Origin: Tenrec ecaudatus
Lineage: Eukaryota; Chordata; Mammalia; Afrosoricida; Tenrecidae
NCBI RefSeq assembly: GCF_050624435.1
Contig: NC_134538.1
Coordinates: 126,400,937-126,464,936, forward strand
DNA length: 64,000 nt
Direction of reading: 5' to 3'
Made by a program: the position numbers and the translations under genes. The notes beneath the pieces are model-generated. The model saw only the letters and a program-made list of their open reading frames with translations, had not been told where the DNA came from and did not search any database. This document shows positions 24,483 to 35,724 of the stretch, one piece after another. Numbering within the stretch: the stretch's first letter is position 1; each line of letters begins with the position of its first letter.

Positions 24483-25030
24483 TGCGTTCCCTATTGTGTT
24501 AATCTGGTTACATTGGAGAAACAAATCCACAGAAACGTTTATGGATAAGCGAGAGTTTTATATAAAGGGTAAGTGTACATTAAGAAAGCATCCCAACCCA
24601 GTGGTGCCCAAGCCCGTAAGTCAAACATTAGCCCATATGTCAGACACCGATCTACAAAGTCAGTGTCTCCTCTATCTCACAAAACATACACTATGATGCC
24701 AACTTCAGGAGGAAAACTAAATCAGTGAGCATGTAAGCATCTCAGTGCTAGCAGGGGTCTCCACACGGCTGCTCCAGGACCCAGGGCTGCATTGCATTGT
24801 TGGTCCATGTGGCTTCTCCTTGGGGATGCCTTGCAGGAAGTGAGCCTTGTCAGCTGAAGCAGAGAACTGGCTAGACAACTGACCCCGATGCGCCCATCAG
24901 AGAGCAAGAGACCTGAGAACTAGAAAGGTGAGGCTTCCCGAGCCATTTAGCTCTCTGCCCTTCAATTGATCCCACCTGTGTTTATTGGCCAGATTGGCAC
25001 AACAAACGTTACCTATCTCACCTATCATCC
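24483..25030 (-). mobile_element. Unclassified interspersed repeat, LTR-like
   Basis: Begins TGTGTTAATCTGGTTACATT, the complement of the element end at 62,520-62,545 (CCCTAGTTAACACAGGCTAA). Related sense starts (CAACTTGGCTGGGC) occur at 52,395 and 62,645. Family not named with confidence. Confidence 0.5.
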
Positions 25031-25605
25031 TTTTTAATTCTTTCTATAATTGTCTCTAAGACAATAATATGAGTTGGTCCTTCCATCTAGAATTTTCAGG
25101 ACAGCTACTGTAACAAGATGTGGGAACTTAAAGGCTAAAGGAAGCTCTGCTATTTCAATGTTGAAATGTGTGCTGGGACTAGCTGTCATAGATGAATGTC
25201 TTAGTAAAATAGCCAAAGTTATGGTCATTATCCTCTTCAATTAAAGATTTCATCTCAATGAAGATCAGTTCTCTTGCCAACACATAATTTTATGGTTTGG
25301 GCCTTCATGAAAGACACACAAGTCCCTTTTGCTCCATATATATGCCCTTCTATGAATCTCTCTTGCTGCGATGCTATCTTATATGTCATACAAGGTGAGA
25401 GGACACACTGAAATTTCTGCTGAAAGGTCCCAATTACTGACTCTGATTCTTGGTGGGTACATTGCTCATCTAAAACATGGATAATTTTAAAGGAATGCAT
25501 AATTCCTTTTCCTTTCAGCTTTCACATGCTCAGCCTGAACAATGGATGAATAGCAAAAGCGAAAAAAAACCTGAAAGTCTTAAGATCATAAAATGTAAGG
25601 AAGGA
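25031..25605. other. Unplaced sequence with minus-strand open frames
   Basis: Two minus-strand frames (25,034-25,240 and 25,255-25,500) lie end to end. Neither has a recognisable domain; the DNA could be an old repeat interior. Confidence 0.35.
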
Positions 25606-25815
25606 GGAATTTTTGAGCAGTGGTTACTCATTGAGTTGAGGATCACTGCATCAACAGTTGGAAACCACCAGCCGCTCCAGGGGAGAAAGATGAGGCTTTC
25701 TATTCCTTCACAAGTTACAGCCTCGGAAGCCCACAGAGGCAATTCTGCCCTGTCCTAGAGGGTTGCTATAGGTTGGAACCCACCAGATGACAAGGAGTTC
25801 GGTTTGGGGTTTACT
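25606..25815 (+). mobile_element. AfroSINE
   Basis: GTTGGAAACCACCAGCCGCT B-box region, GATGAGGCTTTCTATTCC, a tail with GGGTTGCTATAGGTTGGAA and GACAAGGAGTTCGGTTTGGG. Confidence 0.9.
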
Positions 25816-26183
25816 GTGAAAGAGAATAATTTGTTCCCAAACCAGCAAGGGTGTGTGATAAGGCATGAGGTGCTTCAGAAGTGGAGAGTGGCTGAGGAAG
25901 ATGTCGGTCTTAGGTGATATTGGTGAAAGGCATCAGACGATGGGAAGGGAAGCTGGATGAGGGACTGCGAGGAGGCAGCGAAGAGCCTGGGATTCCATCA
26001 GAGAGAAGACAAAATTACTGACATTAAAGAAAAAATGATCAGGTAGATTTATTGAAGGTTCTTGGGGGCACTGACTCAATTGTTACTCAAAACACATTAG
26101 GCTATGTAAGTCAGAAAAAGGAGAAAGGAGAGACGTTCATTAGAGAGGTAGGGAGGGAGATAAACTCCAAAAAAAAAAAAAAG

Positions 26184-26390
26184 CAAACTCAAAGCCCTCA
26201 TGTTGATTGCAACTTACAGTACAGAGACCATATAGGACAGGGCCTAGAACTGCCCCTGTGGGTTTCTGAGACTATATAGATCCTTATAGGAGCAGAAACC
26301 TCTATCTTTCTTCCACAGAGCAGTAGATAGTTGCCAGCTGCTGACCGTATGGTTAACTGGCAAATGCACAACACAGTATGCCACCAGAGG
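26184..26390 (-). mobile_element. AfroSINE
   Basis: An A run and AGCAAACTCAAAGCCCTCAT tail-complement, AACTGCCCCTGTGGGTTTCT, and CACAGTATGCCACCAG head-complement. Confidence 0.9.
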
Positions 26391-28494
26391 TAGATAGAAG
26401 TGATACCAGTAAAAAAGAGTCAGAAGGTGTGTGCATGTCAGGTTGTTGGCTTCCTGCTTCCCCACCCAACCCCCTACCTTACCCCCCTCACCCACTTTAG
26501 TCCCAGAGAAGAGGGACATCCACAGTGACTGTAAGTGACACCAGGACTCCAAGGGAGTGATTGCTGTCCATTCAGTCAGCCGTGGAATAGAGAGCCCTTT
26601 AAAGTGATGCCAATGTTCAGGGCATGAACTAGGACTCCTGCTCATGCTCTGGGGCTGCACTGTGCATTTCCCTAATGGGAGATTGGGTGCAAGTGGCAGA
26701 GGCCAAGGTCTGCAAGCTAGGAAGCATACTAAAGTTCACAAGGGAAAACAGAGGCCCCGCAACAGATTGAATTACCAGTGCATCTGCAAACAATCCTCCT
26801 ACTGTTAAAATAAGTCTTTGGCAGATATTTTTGCTTTGATTTTGGAGAAAAGGGAAATAATAAAATCCAGGACACTAGTAGTTTTGACTCCTTCATTTAA
26901 GGACGCTAACAAAAAAGGACAACTTATTTTTAATTCAAGCTAATTTTTTTCATAATTTCATTGCAAAAGCTGGTGGTAGCAAATAACACAATAACACCTT
27001 TGGCCTAAAATTATACTCTAATACGAAGATAACAGACTAGACTTTCCAGAATCATAAAGCCAATAACAGAGTGCCTGAAAAGAGCTTCAGCGATGCCTTG
27101 TCTTGGGTGACAATCGTCGATACTCTGAGGTATGAATCTTTTTGAAACAGTGCAGCATATGTGCTGCTGTCTCTGCATGATATATATAAACGCGGGGCAA
27201 AAATGTGATTAGAATTCCAGTACATTCTAATAAAGCTTAAAAAGAGAAATAGGCACGAATATTCATGCAACCCTCTGTGCAGTATGCATAACAATAGAAA
27301 CTGAAAATATATCACACAGGAAAGTGCTAATGGAACATTAATAAGCAAAAAATTCTGTGCCTAATCAGTGAAAGTAGAGGGTTATTTGAGATTAGAATCT
27401 ATTGTTTAGGGGCAAATGTACCTGTATAATTAAAAAGAGGACAGAATTAGAAAGAGTAACGTCAGTCTGTTTTGGGGGTCAAAGCTTCAGGAGGGAAAAT
27501 GTATGCTTGCTTTTTAGTAAGAGTTACTGTCTCTGGTGCTGTGAATAAGAGATTCTAGTTTTCCCTTATAATGTCTTGATTTCCAAATATGATACTTGAA
27601 TACATACTACAAGTAAAATATTATTTTTAAAAATTATGCGAAAGATTTAAGGCCAGACAGGGTATAAATAAGGGAAAGGACACATGTAAGGCATAGTCAA
27701 CAATCATACATGAGTCTAGATTCAGCATATATGACTATCAAATAATTGAGGCTAGGGATTGGAAAAAATGCAAAAAGGAGAGAAAAGATATAAATTTTCA
27801 CTAGAATCATAGAAGTTCAATTTTTTAAAAAGGTGAAAGAATGTAGAAAATGGGGATATTAAACAATATGAAAATATGGGACCGAATTGACATCCTAGAG
27901 TTTAAATCCACAATGTGTGTATTCACATTGGATAGGCGATGAGGTGTTCATATTGAGACATACATAGACGCATTGAAATCTGGACCTAAAAGAGATTTTA
28001 GAGACTATCTAATACCCAGATAGAAGAATTTGAGATCTAGAGAGTTATAGAGACCAGAGGCAGAGAGAGTTTGGGATTTGAACACTGGACTTCAATATTC
28101 AGACTACCCCACCATTCTCTGTTCCTTTTGTCTACTTTCATTGTGGATTGTGTGTATGCAAACATCTGAGCTGCTTCAAAAAAAGAGAAGGTATGTCCAC
28201 TGGGGTTAGGCATGAGATGATAGATGCAGTATTTTAAAGGGATGTGTTCAACTTCTCTAAAACAAAGAGATCAGGTCACTCAGCAGGGAACAATAGATGG
28301 ATGGATGTAAGTTGATACCACAATGAACGGAGAAAACGGGAGTAAGATAGCAGGATGTCATTGAACTCAAAAGCATGGGATAAGTAGGAGTGAAAGAGAT
28401 TTTGTATCAAGGTGAAAAGCAGAGAGACTGTGAGAGCCCCATGAAGACAACTGATGGTTAATGAAAACAGTGGCATTTTAGGTGTTTAGGGTTC
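26391..28494. other. Unique DNA with MIR fragment
   Basis: 28,010-28,110 resembles a MIR. The rest is AT-rich without recognisable gene or repeat. Confidence 0.5.
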
Positions 28495-28703
28495 AGGTTG
28501 GAGCCCTACTGGCATAGTGGTTGCCCATTGGCCTTCTAATGAAAAGGTTAGCAGTTCAAAACCACCAGCAACTCCTTGGGAGAAAGACAAAGCTTTCTAC
28601 TCCCCGCAAAAGTTACAGTCTCAGAAACTCACAGAGGTAGTTCTACCTTGTCTTATAGGGTTACTGAGTCAGAACTGACTTAATGGCATTGAGTAAGTAA
28701 GTA
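28495..28703 (+). mobile_element. AfroSINE
   Basis: GGAGCCCTACTGGCATAGTG head, AGTTCAAAACCACC B-box region, CTTTCTACTCCCC, GGGTTACTGAGTCAGAACTG tail. A short duplication AGGGTTC flanks it (28,488-28,494 and 28,704-28,710). Confidence 0.93.
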
Positions 28704-28769
28704 AGGGTTCTAGATTTGCAGAAATATGGATAGACTCAGAAAACTTTTAAAATAGAAAACTAAATAGTA

Positions 28770-28933
28770 ATACTTACCTGGCAAGAGAGATACCATGATC
28801 ACGAAGGTGGTTTTCCCAGGGTGAGACTCACCCATTGCACTCCCGATGTACTGACCCCTGCGATTTTCCCAAATGTGGGAAACTCGACTGCATAATTTGT
28901 GGTAGTGGGGGACTGCGTTCACACTCTCCCCTG
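28770..28933 (+). pseudogene. U1 snRNA retropseudogene, full length
   Basis: The 164 nt have exactly the length of mammalian U1 and about 93% identity to the human sequence as recalled (about a dozen substitutions). The 5' splice-site-pairing end ATACTTACCTG, the loop I GATCACGAAG (U1-70K contact), the loop II ATTGCACTCC (U1A contact) and the Sm site AATTTGTGG are all intact. A purine/A-rich tail follows directly, then AAATAGTAA (28,956-28,964), which duplicates AAATAGTAA at 28,762-28,770. That flanking pattern and the lack of an obvious upstream PSE or a 3' box point to an L1-mobilised RNA copy rather than a transcribed U1 gene. The antisense 118-residue open frame across it is meaningless. 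Confidence 0.92.
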
Positions 28934-29083
28934 TAAAAGAAAAAGAAAAAAAGGAAAATAGTAAAGCTCTCTGGATATTATGAATAAACAACAGAGGGTC
29001 AATAGACTTTTTCCTGCACAGCAAACTCTTGTTTGAATAAAAATAGATAGGAGAAAATAGATACAACCAGGAGGCATTTTTTA

Positions 29084-29130
29084 AAAGTCATTTTATTGGG
29101 GGCTCATGCAACTCTTATCATAATCCATAC
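29084..29130 (-). mobile_element. Very short L1 3' end
   Basis: About 45 bp identical in pattern to the L1 terminus (CATTTTATTGGGGGCTCATG). Extreme 5' truncation. Confidence 0.75.
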
Positions 29131-29250
29131 GAAACCTGGAGACTTATGTGACAGAACATAGAACTCAGAAAACCCATCAATAAGTTGGATTTTCAGTGAA
29201 TTATTTAAGGCAAAACACTGCACCAGGGCCTCAGGAAGGAAACTTTTTAA

Positions 29251-29924
29251 AAAAACATTTTATTAGGGACTCATACAAACCTATCACAATCCATACATAC
29301 ATCAATTGTATAAAGGACATCTGTACATTCTTTGCCCTCAACATTTTCAAAGCATTTGCTCTCCACTTAAGCCCTTTGCATCAAGTCCTCTTTTTCCACC
29401 TCCCTCCCCGCTCCCCCTCCCTCAGGAGCCCTTGATAATTTATAAATTATTATTTTGTCATATCTTGCCCTGTCCGGCATCTCCCTTCACCCCTTTTTCT
29501 GTTGTCCGTCCCCCAGGGAGGAGGTCACATGTAGATCCTTGTAATTGGTTCCCTTTTTCCAACCCACTCACCCTCTACCCTCCCAGTATCGCCCCTCACA
29601 CCCCTGGTCCTGAAGGTATCATTCACCCTGGATTCCCTGTGCATCCAGCTCCTATCTGCACCAGTGTACATACTCTGCTCTATCCAGACTTGCAAGGTAG
29701 AATTCATATCATGGTAGTTGGGGGGGAGGAAGCATTTAGGAACTGGAGGAAAGCTGTATCCTTCATCGGTGCTACATCGTACTCTGACTGACTCATCTCC
29801 TCCCCTAGACCCCTCTGCAAGGGGATCTCCAGTGGCTGACAAATGGGCTTTGAGTCTTCACTCTGCACTTCCCCCTTCATTCACTGTGGTAAGATTTTTT
29901 TTTTCTGATGATGCCTTGTACCTG
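29251..29924 (-). mobile_element. L1 3' UTR, 5'-truncated
   Basis: Antisense L1 end with an 18-bp target duplication, AGGAAGGAAACTTTTTAA at 29,233-29,250 and 29,925-29,942. Block order as in the other copies; single 3' module. The proline-rich 161-residue open frame inside it is a by-product of pyrimidine-rich 3' UTR, not a gene. Confidence 0.95.
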
Positions 29925-30009
29925 AGGAAGGAAACTTTTTAATGAGAAATAGAATACAAATGAATTAAGAAAAAAGGTGGGGGGTAGGGAGGAGTGGGCT
30001 GTTTTTGTT

Positions 30010-31900
30010 GTCATTAGGTGTCGTGCAGTGGGTTCCAACCATCATGACTCTGTGTACCACATACCAAAACACTGCCCAGCCCTGTGCTACCCTCACATTT
30101 GTTCTTATGTTTGAGCCCATTGTTTCCATCTTGTCGAGGATCTTCCTTTTATTCACAGCCCCTCTACTTGACCAAGCATGATGTCTTTCTCCAGAGACTG
30201 GTCTCCTCTAATAACATGCCCAAAGTACATGAGATTAAGTCTTACTATCCATGCCTCTAAGGAGCATTCTGACTGTACTTCTTCCAAAACAGATCTGTTT
30301 ATCCTTCTAACTAATTCAATATACCTCACCAACACCACAGTTCAAACAAATTGAATTTCCTTTGATCTTCCTTATTCAACGTCCAATCTTAACATGTGTA
30401 TGTGGCAATTGAAATACCATTGCTTGAGTCAAGTGCACCTTGGGCCTCAAAGACTTGAGTCGGGTAACATCCTTGCTTTTCAACACTTTAAAGAGGTCTT
30501 GTACAGCAGATGTACCTCATGCAGAATGTCACTTGATCTCCTGGCTACTGCTTCCATGAGCATTGATTATGGATCCAAGCAAGAAGCAATCCTTGGCAGT
30601 TCAATCTTTTCTCTGTGTATTGATCCACTTGTGAGGGCTTCTGTCACTTCATTAGATTGTAATCCATGCATCCATGATCTTTATCACCAACTACTTCAAG
30701 TGCTCCTCACTTTCAGCAAGCAAGGTTGTGTCATCTGCATATCTCAGGTTGTTAATAAGCCTTCCTCCAATCCTGATGTCACATTCTTCTCCATATAAGC
30801 CAGCTTCTCTGATGATTTGCTCAGCAAATAGATCTAATGAGTATAGTGAGAGGAGACAGCCCAGTCACACACCTCTGATGATGAAGGTAATGCCACTCTG
30901 CTGGATTTTATCATTCCCAGAAGAGTAAACCATAAGATTTCCTGATTCAAAGTGGCCAATACCTGTCCATTTAAATTCACTAACATCTAGAAATTGACGT
31001 TAATGCCTTCCATTTTCTTTTCAATGAATTCTTATTTTCCTAGATTCATGCTTTGCAATTTCCAGGCTCCAACTCTTAATTGATGTTTGCAGGGTTTTCT
31101 TCTCATTTTGAGTCATAGCCCATCATCTGTATTCCCATAGGTTTTACCCCATAATCCATACTCCCGTGTGCTTTGCCCAATCATCCATACTCCCATGGAC
31201 TTTACCCCAATCATCCATACTCCCATGGACTTTACCCCATCATCCATACTCCCATGGACTTTACCCCATCATCCATACTCCCACCGGCTTTACCCCATCA
31301 TCCATACTCCCACAGGCTTTACCCCATCATCCATACTCCCATGGGCTTTACCCCATCATCAATACTCCCATGGACTTTACCCCATCATCCATACTCCCAT
31401 GGACTTTACCCCATCATCCATACTCCCACGGGCTTTACCCCATCATCCATACTCCCACAGGCTTTACCCCATCACCCATACTCCCACAGGCTTGACCCCA
31501 TCACCCATACTCCCACAGGCTTTACCCCATCATCCATACTCCCATATGCTTTACCCCATCTATGTCATTGTGGTCGACTCTGCTTTGAGACAGCAGCTCT
31601 TCCTGTCGTACTTTGAGTGTCTTACGACCTGAGGGGCTCCTCCTCTGCCACTGCCTCTGACAGTGTTCTGTTTCTAGTAATTAGCTTTTTAGTAACTGAC
31701 AATGTTTCAGTGTGATCCATAGGATTTTCAATGGCTAATTTCTCAAAGTGGACAGCCTGCTTTTTGTTCTCGTCTGTTTTTAGTCTTGAGGCTCTGCTGA
31801 AACCTGTTCACTTTGGGTGACTCTGCAATAGTTGAAATACCTGAGACTACGCGTTCAGCATCACAGCCACACACACGCCACCATAGTGACAACTGACAGA
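30010..31900 (-). mobile_element. BovB/RTE relic with minisatellite
   Basis: Antisense BovB: TGTTTGAGCCCATTGTTTCC, TCTGACTGTACTTCTTCCAA, TCAAGTGCTCCTCACTTTCAGC and GTGTCATCTGCATATCTCAGG (complement of the reverse transcriptase region), then 5'-region sequence. Frames are broken. A 29-bp tandem array sits inside (31,129-31,560), and 31,560-31,900 resembles 43,000-43,340. Confidence 0.85.
31129..31560 (+). repeat. 29-bp minisatellite, about 15 units
   Basis: Unit core CCATACTCCCATGGAC plus TTTACCCCATCAT repeats every 29 bp (one 30-bp step near 31,201). Variants differ mainly at the GGAC positions (GGAC, CGGC, AGGC, GGGC). Because 29 is not a multiple of 3 and the unit lacks stop codons in the three + frames, all three read open for over 100 codons. 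Confidence 0.97.
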
Positions 31901-33484
31901 CAAGTGGTAGAAAGGATGAGTTGGGGATATTTAAATTTAAGTTTGTGTTACACTAGCCATTGATATAATGATCTAATTATATATATATAATTTCATCAAA
32001 GAAACCCATCAATATACAATTGAAAAGTTTGACTTTTGACAAATATAATAATTGTGAATGCTTCAAATATCCTGTTTTTATAACTTCCAGGGAAAACAAT
32101 GTTTTCAATGTTGAAAATATTTATGAAGCTTTAGGAGCCTTCAGAGTAAAAATAAAATTTAAACTGCCATTTATTTTTCTCAGGACCAGCACTGACCTGT
32201 CTGTCCCACTTCCCACCTGAATCAGAGGTTCTTGCAAGGCTGCAATGAGCCGGCTGGGGTGGGCCAGCCTGGGACCCAGCAAACTAGGAAGAGATTAATT
32301 TTAGGGACACGGCCCTATGGAAAATGGCCATGCCTCAGCAACCGCTGTCTGGGGGCTTTGGCTCTAAGCCAAGTATCTGCCTAATGCTATTAGCTGCTCG
32401 TGCTGCAGAAGCCTTGTCATTTGCATTTTTGCTTTGTGTAATAGCAAAGGATGGTGCACCTGTGTCCTAGAGCAGCCATCCACAAAGAGGACACATTTGG
32501 ATCCACCTCTGAATTAGATCTTCCAGTGTATACTCTCTCACACCTCAGAATTATCTATATAACCTCATAATTACATATAATTAGTTTTTCTAATTTTTTA
32601 AGCTGCTCTCCACCAAAAATATAAGGGCAGGACCATTTACCTCTCATTCCTAATTTCTTTGTATAATCATGAGTCCTAGCATGGTGCCTTTCATAATAAC
32701 CTTGACTTTAGGGATGCATTTTCTCTCCCAAAAATCACTGCAGTTATAAATGGAAATGTTTCTTAATCTGTGTCAAACAGGTAAACTTTCCATATATTTT
32801 TTAAATCTTAGAAATTGGATGAATTTCAAATAGCTCTCATGACTTGTTTTCATTCATTTGGCTTGGTGCAATGCTCAAAATTAATATTTTTTATTCATTA
32901 GGAAATGTTCCAAAAAGAAGAAATGTAATCTAAATATATCCATTGACCCACCAACTAGCATCCTGAACATATTATTCCTATTGGTGAGGAACTCAAGTTT
33001 CAACGCCCTCCCCAGTCACCTCCCAGCCTCCCTGGATTATTTCATGCCAAAAAAGGCATGTTCACAGCCACTAAATGGCAGCTTCTATTTAAATACACAG
33101 ATAAGCTTTGCCAGGCTGTGCTGCTATTAAGAGTGAGCAACTGCTGTAAAGACAGAGCCCTGGTGGAGCTGTACTGTAAGGTAACATCACAGTGAAACTA
33201 AGACTTTTGGGGGCTCTCCTTGTTCCTGTCATTTTTCCTCACATTCTGGAGACCTGATGAAGGCCTTTGGGCAAGACTTAAAGGAAATCGCCACCACAAC
33301 AACAAATCAAGAACTAAGCACACCTGGAGAAGCTATATAACCCCAACCGCATTGGTTGTCCAATTCAAATTGTTCCAAATTCGTGTGTGAACACTGGAAA
33401 AGTTGAGAAATGAACAGATTTTTCCCCCCTGGGAAACCAAATAATTGGTTCTGAGCCCCCAAAATTATAGTTATAGATTCATTT
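31901..33484. other. Unique DNA, possible conserved block
   Basis: No gene recognised. 32,225-32,480 is GC-richer, non-repetitive and contains GTCATTTGCATTTTTGCTTT, so it is a candidate conserved non-coding element. A TGGCAGCTTCTATTTAAA block lies near 33,075. Confidence 0.4.
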
Positions 33485-34060
33485 TTCTAAGACCTTAATA
33501 CAAAATTAACAGCTCTAGGTTGTGGAAATACCCCCTAAAACATCTGAACACAATAAATACAGACCATTTAATAGCAAAACACCAAACGGCAAATAAAAAT
33601 AACTTATTTTTCATTGTGTTTTGTTGTTTAAAAACCCGTGGGTTTACAGAAGGGTACACTAATATGGGCTTCCCTTTAAAATCCCCACTAGCATTTCCAC
33701 ACAACAGTGAGCTATCTTTCTTAGGCTTGCGGCCTGGCAGTACCGTTTCCTCTTTACTAATGAAGGTCCTATGGGGCATGTTTTGCCCCCAAAATCTTGT
33801 TTCCTCACAGCTGAACACTTGCTGGGGTACAAAACCGTTGGCCACCACCTGTTCGGCACATTCGGCCAGGGCTGGATGGGCTTCCCTGCCTCGCTGCACT
33901 GTGAACGCCTGCTCACTTCTGGGATGTTTCAAACCAGCCAGGCTGGCTTGAACTCTCTAGGAGGCTCAGACACTCACTCCCACACCTTGTTCATGCTTCA
34001 CGATGGGACTTTCAGCCTTCTCAATATCCTGTCTTCTGTGCACGAGTTGTTCTGATGTAT
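33485..34060 (-). pseudogene. Tigger (pogo-type) transposase relic
   Basis: A minus-strand frame (33,495-33,932) reads EQVVANGFVPQQVFSCEET, then FWGQNMPHRTFISKEE and LLCGNASGDFKGKPILVYPS, the pattern of the DDE core of Tigger transposases. The expected first catalytic Asp in FNxDET is Glu here. Upstream residues are out of order and the frame ends early, so it is inactive. The element may extend to about 34,620, where TGTTGGATAACC resembles Tigger non-coding ends. Confidence 0.85.
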
Positions 34061-34624
34061 CGATTGAACAGTAACTTTTCAACCGCTTCGAGGGTTTGGC
34101 TTCCTGGTTGAGTTGTTAATGATTTCACATTATCTCCTTTGATCATATCCCCCCCGCCAAAAAGGTGGATAATATCGACTGAGCCATGTGACAGTCATCC
34201 CCAACATCAGACAAGCGGCGACCTGATTCGAATGTCGCACCGATTTCTTTCTTTAACTCTGGTGGTTCTCACAGTCTTCCTCTTAGCTCTACTGCTGGGA
34301 CCACTAGCTTTCTCTGGAGCCACGGTTACGAGAGTTTACACAAATAAAGTACAAAAATAAAATAAAGGCACACTTACAAATGTTTTAACGCACACAAACA
34401 AGCACTATATGTTGTCTGAGTGACAGAGGTAGCGACTCCTTCGTGTCCTCGGGGCTGCTCAAGTCACATTTCCAGATTGATGACGGAGCAAAGTGACGGA
34501 CCCTGAGCAGATTTTTTTTGAACTCTGCTTTTCCAGTAGGGGAAAGTTCGAGCATGGGGTTGTTGGATAACCAAAGCATCGCTGTATCTGACATGAACTC
34601 GCTTTGATAGACCACAAACAAACG
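34061..34624. other. Possible Tigger non-coding remainder
   Basis: No gene recognised. AATAAAGTACAAAAATAAAATAA near 34,345 and TGTTGGATAACCAAAGCATC near 34,560 may belong to the neighbouring transposon. Confidence 0.35.
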
Positions 34625-34762
34625 CAACAATTCACTGCCATTGAGTCAATTCTGATGAATCATAACAACCCTAAAGGACGGCAGAACTGCCCTATGAGTT
34701 TCTGAGGCTGTAAATCTTCACAGGAGCAGAAAGCCTCATCTTCCTCCTGCTAAGGGTCTGGT
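34625..34762 (-). mobile_element. AfroSINE, partial
   Basis: TTCACTGCCATTGAGTCAAT tail-complement, AACTGCCCTATGAGTTTCTG and GCCTCATCTTCCTCC body-complement; head missing or degraded. Confidence 0.85.
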
Positions 34763-35402
34763 GAGTTTACACTGATGTGGTTAACAGCCCGGCACACTTC
34801 ACCAAAGAGGAGCTTGGTTATGTTGCTCTAGTCCATGAGAAGTCCTGGTGAAGAGCATGCGAAAATCATCACGCAAGAGTGGTTTATCTTTTGTAGAGTG
34901 TAGGTGATTTTCCACTTGTGCACGGCATTTTAGTGTAACAGCCTCATGCTATCAGGATCCAAGTTGAACAGCACTTGAAGTAACCAGAGTGCCTGGAAGA
35001 AATGATTTCACAAAATTTAACCCTAGGTGTCCTTACTGAATCAGTACAATGTCTTTCATATGTTATCCAATGTTCCCAGTAACATGGTGATGTCTTAGAA
35101 TAGGATGAGGTTGCTAAGCTGCTCTAAAAATATATCTTTTTAATTAATACTCATTATATATATACACCACTGATTTTTGATCATGCTACTAAATAGCTGG
35201 GAAATGTTAGGAATGCCATTTAAAAAAATCTCCATTTTACCTTATTTTCTGCATTTACAAAATGAAAGTGTTGACATCAGGTCCATGGTTTAAAATACTT
35301 AGCAACAAAATCCTTAAAAAGTGTGCCAAGTCCTGAAATATTAAATAAAATAGAACACCAATGAACATGGTAATTACCATTACTAACTTCATGGTTCATA
35401 CT
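34763..35402. other. Unique intergenic DNA
   Basis: Nothing recognised; AT-rich. Confidence 0.5.
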
Positions 35403-35580
35403 CAAAAACATGCTGCCATCAAGTCAGTGCTGACTCATAGCGAGCCCCTGTGGGTTTCTGAGACTGTCACTGCGATGGGAGCAGAAGGGCCAGTCATTCT
35501 CCCTCAGAGCGGCTAGTGGTTTCAAACTGTCCACCATGCTGATTGCAGCCCAATGCATAAGCCACTACACATCACTCCTA
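35403..35580 (-). mobile_element. AfroSINE
   Basis: TGCCATCAAGTCAGTGCTGA tail-complement, GAGCCCCTGTGGGTTTCTGA, and head-complement to CACATCACTCCTA. Confidence 0.9.
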
Positions 35581-35724
35581 GTAATGAATAATTTTGAAAC
35601 ATTAGGCCCCTGTTGTGTTTTTTGCAAGTCATGCTCTGGCTCTTCTTTTTTCTGACATATTCTTTTCCAGAGCAAGACAAATTAAGTCTAGAAAAAAAGG
35701 AATTACTATGTGGCTATTGTTAGG

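Noticed and set aside
28710-29066. A 118-residue minus-strand frame
   Set aside because: It is the antisense of the U1 snRNA copy.
31129-31560. CRISPR-like array
   Set aside because: Units are directly contiguous with no unique spacers, and the context is mammalian; it is a minisatellite.
31166-31632. Three overlapping repeat-protein frames
   Set aside because: Produced by the 29-bp minisatellite in three reading phases; no transcript or splice evidence.
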